A DNA stretch of 64,000 nt from UBA5734 sp964528645 (GTDB lineage: Bacteria > Bacillota > Clostridia > Saccharofermentanales > UBA5734): the NCBI GenBank assembly GCA_964528645.1, contig CAZGSR010000005.1, forward strand, positions 1 to 64,000. The letters are read 5' to 3'. Below, piece by piece: positions 59,348-64,000 of this stretch; within the stretch, counting starts at the first letter, position 1, and the number at the start of each line of letters is the position of its first letter. A program made the translations under genes and the position numbers. Under the pieces are notes generated by a model, which worked only from the letters and a program-made list of their open reading frames with translations, was not told the origin of the DNA and ran no database searches.

Positions 59348-60072
59348 CGGATCAGACCATCCTTGAGAAGCTCCAGCAATACCCTGGGATCCGGGTAGGT
59401 GGTGACTGTTTTATTGACATAGAGCGCAACATCCGCGATCGGCAGTACCTCGTCCAGGTGATGACTGGCGAGGATGATCGTTTTCTCTTTCTTTAGACGG
59501 CACAGGACCTGGTACAGGTCACGGTTGGCATCGATATCCAGATTCGCGTCCGGCTCATCGAGGGCGATGATCGATGTGTCTGCAGCCATGGCCCGGGCGA
59601 TCATGGCCCGGCGCAACTGGCCACCCGACAGCTGGCCGATACCGCGAGTTGCTAGCCCGGACAGCCCCACACAGTCAAGGGCTTCAAATGCTTTTTGATG
59701 GTCTTTTCTGGAATAGCTGTGAAAGGGGTAGATCCGCTTATCGAGCGTACCCATAAGGACAAAATCCCCAACCGTCAAAGGAAATGCGACATCAAAAGAA
59801 GGTGTCTGTGGGACATAGGCGACAGTGCCATAGCGGTCGATCTGGCCGCTTTCTGGTTTGAGCTGTCCGGTCATCAGGCGCATCAGGGTGCTTTTGCCAC
59901 CGCCATTAGGTCCAACCAGCACAGTCAGAGTCGCAGGCTGTATCCCCAGGGAAACATCTCCGACCGCACAGACTTCCGCATAGCAAAAGCGGACATCGTG
60001 GAATACCAGCAAGTCCGGTTTGTCTGGCCTGGTCAGATGAGGCAGGATGGATGGTTCGCTTTGCTTATCCAT
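59344..60072 (-). CDS. Metal ABC transporter ATP-binding protein
   Basis: This 242-residue ATPase powers uptake of zinc or manganese. Walker A is VGPNGGGKST near residue 42, the Q-loop YVPQTPSFD, the signature LSGGQLRRAMIARAM, Walker B IIALDEPDANLD and the switch His in LASHHLDEV. A start at 60072 overlaps the substrate-binding protein gene by eight bases, so translation is coupled; the longer open frame upstream is shadow sequence. Confidence 0.93.
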   Translation of the reverse strand: MDKQSEPSILPHLTRPDKPDLLVFHDVRFCYAEVCAVGDVSLGIQPATLTVLVGPNGGGKSTLMRLMTGQLKPESGQIDRYGTVAYVPQTPSFDVAFPLTVGDFVLMGTLDKRIYPFHSYSRKDHQKAFEALDCVGLSGLATRGIGQLSGGQLRRAMIARAMAADTSIIALDEPDANLDIDANRDLYQVLCRLKKEKTIILASHHLDEVLPIADVALYVNKTVTTYPDPRVLLELLKDGLIR

Positions 60073-61021
60073 TGGCTTGGACCAGCGTCTGGGCGATGGC
60101 TTCCATGGCTGCGAGATAATCGCCCGACAGAGGCTCGACTTTGGCTGTGACACCTTTGATTTCCTGGGCGACGATCCTGGCCTGAGTGTCATCGAACTCG
60201 GCCTGGTAAAAGACCACCCGGATCGACTTCTGCCGGGCATAATCGATGATGGCCTTGAGTTCCGCGGCAGTTGCTTCTTTACCCGCCAGTTCGATCGAGA
60301 TCATGTTGAGCTCATAATCTTCGGCAAAGTAGGCGTAGGATCCATGATAAATCAGGAAATCACGCGATTTCAGCTTTGCGAAGGAGTTACGAATGGATTG
60401 GTCGAGGGCTTGGAGGCTGGTGATGTAAGCCCGTGTATTGGATTGGAATTCTGCCGCATGTGCAGGATCTAAAGCAGTCAATTCTGCCTCAATCCGTTCG
60501 ATGATGATGATGGCTCGCTTGGGCGATAGCCAGACATGATGATCGATCGTCTGAGCTGTTCCGTCAGCCTCAGCTTCCGTAGAACCAGACTCGCCCAGCA
60601 GGATGGACTGGCTGACCGGACGCAAGGGGTAAAACTCACCAACGGCCTGCTGCAGATCAACCAATTTGATATCTGAGTTGAAATCCTTCAGTCTGGGCAG
60701 GATGTTGGCCTTTTCCGTCGGTGTTTGCAAACTCAGGTACAGCGATGCATCCGACAGCGCCTGCATCTCGAGATTGCTGGGCTGATAATTGGCCGGACTG
60801 TTGCCAGGAGGGATCATGGTCACGACTTTGACGTGGGTACCGCCGACCGCTGTGACAAAAGAAGCCAACGGGACAATGCCGACTGCAACGGTGAGAGGCT
60901 GAGTGCTGCCAGCTTTTGATGACTGTGCCGGCTCTGCGGCACACCCCGATGAAATTAACCCGATGGCAAGGGAAATTAAAACCAGAAGTGCTAGGGGTCG
61001 AGAAAAAGTTGATGGATTCAC
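60065..61021 (-). CDS. Metal ABC transporter substrate-binding lipoprotein
   Basis: This cluster A-I (ZnuA/TroA) binding protein (318 aa) delivers zinc or manganese to the permease. From the GTG at 61021 it has a classic lipoprotein signal (about 24 residues) ending LISSGC; an ATG 21 codons earlier would add an acidic segment that spoils the signal. Ligand regions are DHHVWLSPKRA near residue 165 and YHGSYAYFA near residue 212. The first usual His (SPH-x-Y) is replaced: NSPANYQPS. It heads the three-gene operon. Confidence 0.9.
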   Translation of the reverse strand: MNPSTFSRPLALLVLISLAIGLISSGCAAEPAQSSKAGSTQPLTVAVGIVPLASFVTAVGGTHVKVVTMIPPGNSPANYQPSNLEMQALSDASLYLSLQTPTEKANILPRLKDFNSDIKLVDLQQAVGEFYPLRPVSQSILLGESGSTEAEADGTAQTIDHHVWLSPKRAIIIIERIEAELTALDPAHAAEFQSNTRAYITSLQALDQSIRNSFAKLKSRDFLIYHGSYAYFAEDYELNMISIELAGKEATAAELKAIIDYARQKSIRVVFYQAEFDDTQARIVAQEIKGVTAKVEPLSGDYLAAMEAIAQTLVQANG

Positions 61022-61182
61022 ACGTGACCTGCCTGACTTAATTATTTCAGCAAACAGGTCAAGTGTATCCTTTGAAATGAGCATATGTCAATTTTCATAC
61101 GTTACAGATCGGGCGGATAAGCGTGCCGAACCAGGGACAAAGGGGCTGCCTCTTCGGGCGAGTTCCCTTTTCGTACCTGCCA

Positions 61183-61719
61183 TCAATGCTCGGACAAGGC
61201 TGACAGATCGGGCTGGTGGGCGGTCGTGTTGCTAATGAGAAAATCCTGCTGCTCCGCTGTCAGGTCAGGGTTGGCGGCCTGGATGATATCTATGGCTGTC
61301 ACAGGCAGATAAGAGTCTTCTTCGAGATCCATCGGAATGTTCTTGTACATGGACACAAAGATTTTGACGGAACCATTGCCGACGTCAAGTCCGGATGCTT
61401 CGTAAAGATCCTCCAGATCGCCCGTCCGCAGATCTGCCGGATCGAGATCGGCAGGCAAACCAAAGGCTGTCAGCAAAACTGCCGGATCGATTTCAAAAGC
61501 AGTGGCAACTGAGGCAAAGGTGAAACTGCCCCGGATGTCTTCAGGTTCGAGGGATCCGGCTGTGACGGTCTGGTTGCGACCGCCGCCGTAACCACCCCCG
61601 CCTCCTTCGGATCCGCCATTGCTGGTCGTACTCCAGATCCCGCTGAGCTGGGCGATGCCGATGCCGCCGAGAATAATCACAATTGTAATCAGTGCCATCA
61701 GGGCAGGTTTGATTTTCAT
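61183..61719 (-). CDS. Membrane-anchored partner of a NapH-like Fe-S protein, function unknown
   Basis: This 178-residue protein has one amino-terminal helix (about 7-28), a Gly/Ser-rich stretch (about 33-48) and an external domain with IRGSFTFASVATAFEI and LLTAFGLPADLDPADLRTGDLEDLYEASG, which looks like paired helix-forming repeats. I know no assigned function, but similar proteins sit beside 4Fe-4S membrane proteins in Clostridia. Its ATG overlaps the stop of the Fe-S gene upstream (TGA/ATGA). It ends about 160 bases before the transporter operon. Confidence 0.7.
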   Translation of the reverse strand: MKIKPALMALITIVIILGGIGIAQLSGIWSTTSNGGSEGGGGGYGGGRNQTVTAGSLEPEDIRGSFTFASVATAFEIDPAVLLTAFGLPADLDPADLRTGDLEDLYEASGLDVGNGSVKIFVSMYKNIPMDLEEDSYLPVTAIDIIQAANPDLTAEQQDFLISNTTAHQPDLSALSEH

Positions 61720-62598
61720 TCAGGTATTCCTCGCTTTATTGAATGCTTCAGGGAGCAGTTCGATGGTGACAGTTTCAGGCACCGGGCAGCTGCGGTCCGA
61801 TGTGCATTCGAGACAGCTGATGCACTGGGCATCGCGGACGTTCCCGGCTGTAGCGACCGCGATGTTCATCGGACAGTCACGATTGCAGCGGTTACAGCTG
61901 ATGCAGCTTGAAGCTTGGCGGTGGATGGTGAAAATCCGGATTTTGTTAAACAAGCCGAGCAGTGCACCATAGGGACAGGCATATTTGCACCAGGGCCGGG
62001 CGACAAACAGGGACAAAACCAGGGTGATGCCCAGGATGAGCAGAGCACCGATTGCAACTTCACCAGTCCAGAAATTGAATAACGCATAGTAGGGATCGAT
62101 GGATTCAAACACCAGTTTGCCTGAGACAGCTGTCACATAGATGACCCAGGCAAGCAGTCCATAACGAAGCTGGCGCAAGATTTTATCCAGCTGGGCTGGA
62201 ATCAGATGATTGTACCGCTTGCCCATCAGGCGTCGCCCCAGATTGCTGGTCCAGTCCTGGAGAGATCCGAGGGGACAGATCCAGCCGCAGAGCACAGGAC
62301 CGAACAGGATGCTCAGAATGACCGCCAAACCTGCCAGGATGACAGACGAAGCGTGTATCCGCTGGATGTAGCTGCCATCGGTGATCAGACTGTACAAGGT
62401 CACGACACCACCGAACGGACAGATGGAATGCAAGGATACATTCGGCAGGAATTCCCAGCCAGGGATGCGTTCAGACAGGTTCTTCCCCAGAGCCAGGTAA
62501 CTAACCAATGAGAAGAAAAAAATCTGCGTCGCGAGCCGGATGTTAAACATTTGTCTGCGCCTGGCTGACGACTTCGGTTCGAAACCGGTCTCTTTCAT
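61720..62598 (-). CDS. NapH/NosR-like membrane protein with [4Fe-4S] clusters
   Basis: This 292-residue protein has five or six membrane helices, paired CxxxCP motifs (SICPFGG; CGWICPLGSLQDW; CKYACPYGALLG) typical of the NapH/NosR/CcoG group, and a carboxyl ferredoxin domain (CISCNRCNRDCP and CISCLECTSDRSCP). It probably moves electrons across or near the membrane; the donor and acceptor are unknown. ATG 62598 follows TGGAGG. It is the first gene of a two-gene unit and diverges from sigI. Confidence 0.88.
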   Translation of the reverse strand: MKETGFEPKSSARRRQMFNIRLATQIFFFSLVSYLALGKNLSERIPGWEFLPNVSLHSICPFGGVVTLYSLITDGSYIQRIHASSVILAGLAVILSILFGPVLCGWICPLGSLQDWTSNLGRRLMGKRYNHLIPAQLDKILRQLRYGLLAWVIYVTAVSGKLVFESIDPYYALFNFWTGEVAIGALLILGITLVLSLFVARPWCKYACPYGALLGLFNKIRIFTIHRQASSCISCNRCNRDCPMNIAVATAGNVRDAQCISCLECTSDRSCPVPETVTIELLPEAFNKARNT

Positions 62599-62716
62599 GG
62601 TTCCTCCAGTCATTTCAAGTTCATTGTTTCAAATTAAGCTTACGGTCTAAATGTATTGAAATTGTTAGGATTGCACGGCAAGTCTCACACATTTTGAACA
62701 TAATTTCCTCATATAA

Positions 62717-63397
62717 ATGGATCACATGGGGATCGATGATCAAATCTGCCGCTGGCAGCTCAACAAGGACTCAGAAGAGGCGGATCGCCTGATCCAGGCC
62801 TATCTTCCGTTTATCATCAAAACCTTGTCCAAAGCAGCAGGGCGCTTCATAGATCCGGCACAAGATGATGAATACAGCATTGGACTGCAGGCATTTTACG
62901 AAGCTATGCAACGCTTTGACCGGGACAATGGGAAATTCCTGCCGTTTGCCCAGCTTGTCATGATCAGCAGGGTCAAAAGCTGGTGGAAACAAGATCGAAA
63001 GCACGGCCAACTTTCGCTGGATGAACTGGAGATCGAACCACCCTCTGTGACTGATCTGGCAGAGGACTTTTGCCGGGCTGAAGATATCCTCCTATTTATA
63101 CGCCAATTGGAAGCATTCGGTTTGACACCGGAAGACCTTGTCAAGGCAACTCCGCAAAGGCGGGACGTCAGGGAAAATCTTTTGGAAATCGCCTGCAGAA
63201 TGAGTCTGGAGCAGGACTTGATGGACACGATGAAGCTCAAACATCGGCTACCGATCCAGGCAGTGGCCAGACGTCTTTCGATCAACGCCCAGATGATCAA
63301 GCGGCATAAGGTCTATTTGCTGGCAGCGGCACTGGTCTATTCAGATCCACAATCCATGCTGGCGCAATGGCTGGGAAAATGTGGAGCACAATTTTGA
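62717..63397 (+). CDS. sigI: RNA polymerase sigma factor SigI
   Basis: This 226-residue sigma factor matches SigI: region 2 with DDEYSIGLQAFYEAMQRFDRDNGKFLPFAQLVMISRVKSWWKQDRK, and a carboxyl helix-turn-helix region (KHRLPIQAVARRLSINAQMIKRHKVYLLAAALVY). SigI directs heat and envelope stress genes in Bacillus and cellulosome genes in Acetivibrio. It is followed by an RsgI-like anti-sigma gene, the standard pair. The ATG has little ribosome binding site; a second ATG is four codons in. No typical SigI promoter was recognised upstream. Confidence 0.93.
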   Translation: MDHMGIDDQICRWQLNKDSEEADRLIQAYLPFIIKTLSKAAGRFIDPAQDDEYSIGLQAFYEAMQRFDRDNGKFLPFAQLVMISRVKSWWKQDRKHGQLSLDELEIEPPSVTDLAEDFCRAEDILLFIRQLEAFGLTPEDLVKATPQRRDVRENLLEIACRMSLEQDLMDTMKLKHRLPIQAVARRLSINAQMIKRHKVYLLAAALVYSDPQSMLAQWLGKCGAQF

Positions 63398-63462
63398 AAA
63401 AGGGTCAGTTAGCAGAAGTTTGTCGTGTATCTTATGGCAAATGCCATGAAGGAGATAAGTCA

Positions 63463-64000
63463 GTGAGACATGAAGCGGTCGTCGTAGAGGTTGGTCGAAC
63501 AAAGACCATTGTTCTGACTGCAGATCATGCCTATCAGCATGTTCGCCGTCGCCCTGATCACATCGTCGGCCAGAAGATTCTCTTTGGGTCCAGTGATTTT
63601 CTCCTTTTCGGACACAAGCAGATGGAGGTAAGAAGCATGACAAAACAATGGATGACCGTGGCAGCAAGCCTGATTCTGGTCGCAGGACTCACCTTAGGGG
63701 GGCTTGCCCTTTTCCAAGGGAAGAACACGGTGCAGACAGCAAATGACAACATACAAAAGGAATCAAGCCAGTTGACACCAGAATCAGCGGCCGCCTTGGC
63801 TGCACATCCAGTAGCAGCAGTGATTGCTGTAGACATCAATCCCAGTGTTGAGTTGTCCTTGGATGCTGAGGGGTTGGTCATCGAGGCTGCAGCCATGAAC
63901 TCGGATGCTGAAACACTCGATCTTGTTTCAGTTCTCGGGCTGCCAGCTGAAGAGGCAATTGCCACCATTGTTGCCATGGCCAGTGAGGCCGGTTTCATTA
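63463..64000 (+). CDS. rsgI: RsgI-like anti-sigma factor, 3' end outside the window
   Basis: The visible 179 codons begin with an RsgI_N domain (AVVVEVGRTKTIVLTADHAYQHV), a membrane helix (about 68-90) and the external start VAAVIAVDINPSVELSLDAEG, diagnostic of RsgI. The amino domain should hold SigI in the cytoplasm while the missing outer carboxyl part senses a signal. GTG 63463 follows AAGGAG at eight bases. An in-frame TTG at 63394, overlapping the sigI stop, would add 23 residues. The frame stays open to the end of the window. Confidence 0.9.
   Translation, partial: MRHEAVVVEVGRTKTIVLTADHAYQHVRRRPDHIVGQKILFGSSDFLLFGHKQMEVRSMTKQWMTVAASLILVAGLTLGGLALFQGKNTVQTANDNIQKESSQLTPESAAALAAHPVAAVIAVDINPSVELSLDAEGLVIEAAAMNSDAETLDLVSVLGLPAEEAIATIVAMASEAGFI

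Noticed and set aside
1..64000. CRISPR arrays, insertion sequences, rRNA genes
   Set aside because: No regularly spaced direct repeats, transposase genes or rRNA sequence were seen.

Overview
The window (64 kb, GC roughly mid-50s by eye) looks like a chromosomal segment of an anaerobic, fermentative, Gram-positive Firmicute of the class Clostridia. The evidence is consistent: AGGAGG-type ribosome binding sites, a Firmicute-type LexA box, DnaD and DnaC-like replication proteins, SigI/RsgI, VanW and NlpC/P60 wall proteins, pyruvate:ferredoxin oxidoreductase, an Rnf complex, and a hybrid-cluster protein with its ferredoxin. I cannot name the genus.

Layout. 0-8 kb: an AIM24-family protein, NADP-type glutamate dehydrogenase, a NUDIX hydrolase, SOS-controlled dinB, and an rpiB-like/glgB operon. 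8-16 kb: envelope block (class A PBP, M23 peptidase, NlpC/P60 peptidase with a Pro/Thr linker, VanW protein) with rlmD inside it. 16-21 kb: a minus-strand operon of a GT2 glycosyltransferase, a large polytopic membrane protein and a PHP-NUDIX fusion. 21-28.4 kb: central metabolism (fused PGK-TPI, gpmI, PFOR). 28.4-32.3 kb: dnaD, dnaC-like, acpS and a membrane protein whose NlpC/P60 domain looks catalytically dead. 32.3-38 kb: rpmB and rnfCDGEAB. 38-42.6 kb: thioredoxin-reductase-like flavoprotein, hcp, its ferredoxin, and a divergent CRP/FNR regulator. 42.6-51 kb: housekeeping genes (M29 peptidase, serS, YigZ, YebC, ppa, YdcF) and a three-gene cluster with a P-loop/Asp23 fusion. 51-56.6 kb: tRNA-Ser(GGA), a large serine recombinase, and an arsenic-type operon whose first gene has lost its start codon. 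56.6-64 kb: a structured leader, an unknown gene and purK, a metal ABC transporter, a NapH-like Fe-S membrane protein with a partner, and sigI-rsgI running off the end.

How it works together. PFOR makes reduced ferredoxin, and Rnf can couple its oxidation to ion export and NAD+ reduction. The reductase next to rnf lacks an NADPH motif and may also use ferredoxin. Hcp and its ferredoxin handle nitrosative or oxidative stress under the adjacent regulator. Glycolysis (PGK-TPI, GpmI), glycogen branching (GlgB) and pyrophosphatase support sugar fermentation.

The least explained features are the tRNA-Ser/recombinase/ars junction, where both ends of the recombinase ORF are read from neighbouring genes; the PHP-NUDIX fusion; the P-loop-Asp23/DUF6062/DsrE cluster; the structured leader before the unknown gene and purK; and the tandemly repeated terminator after PFOR.
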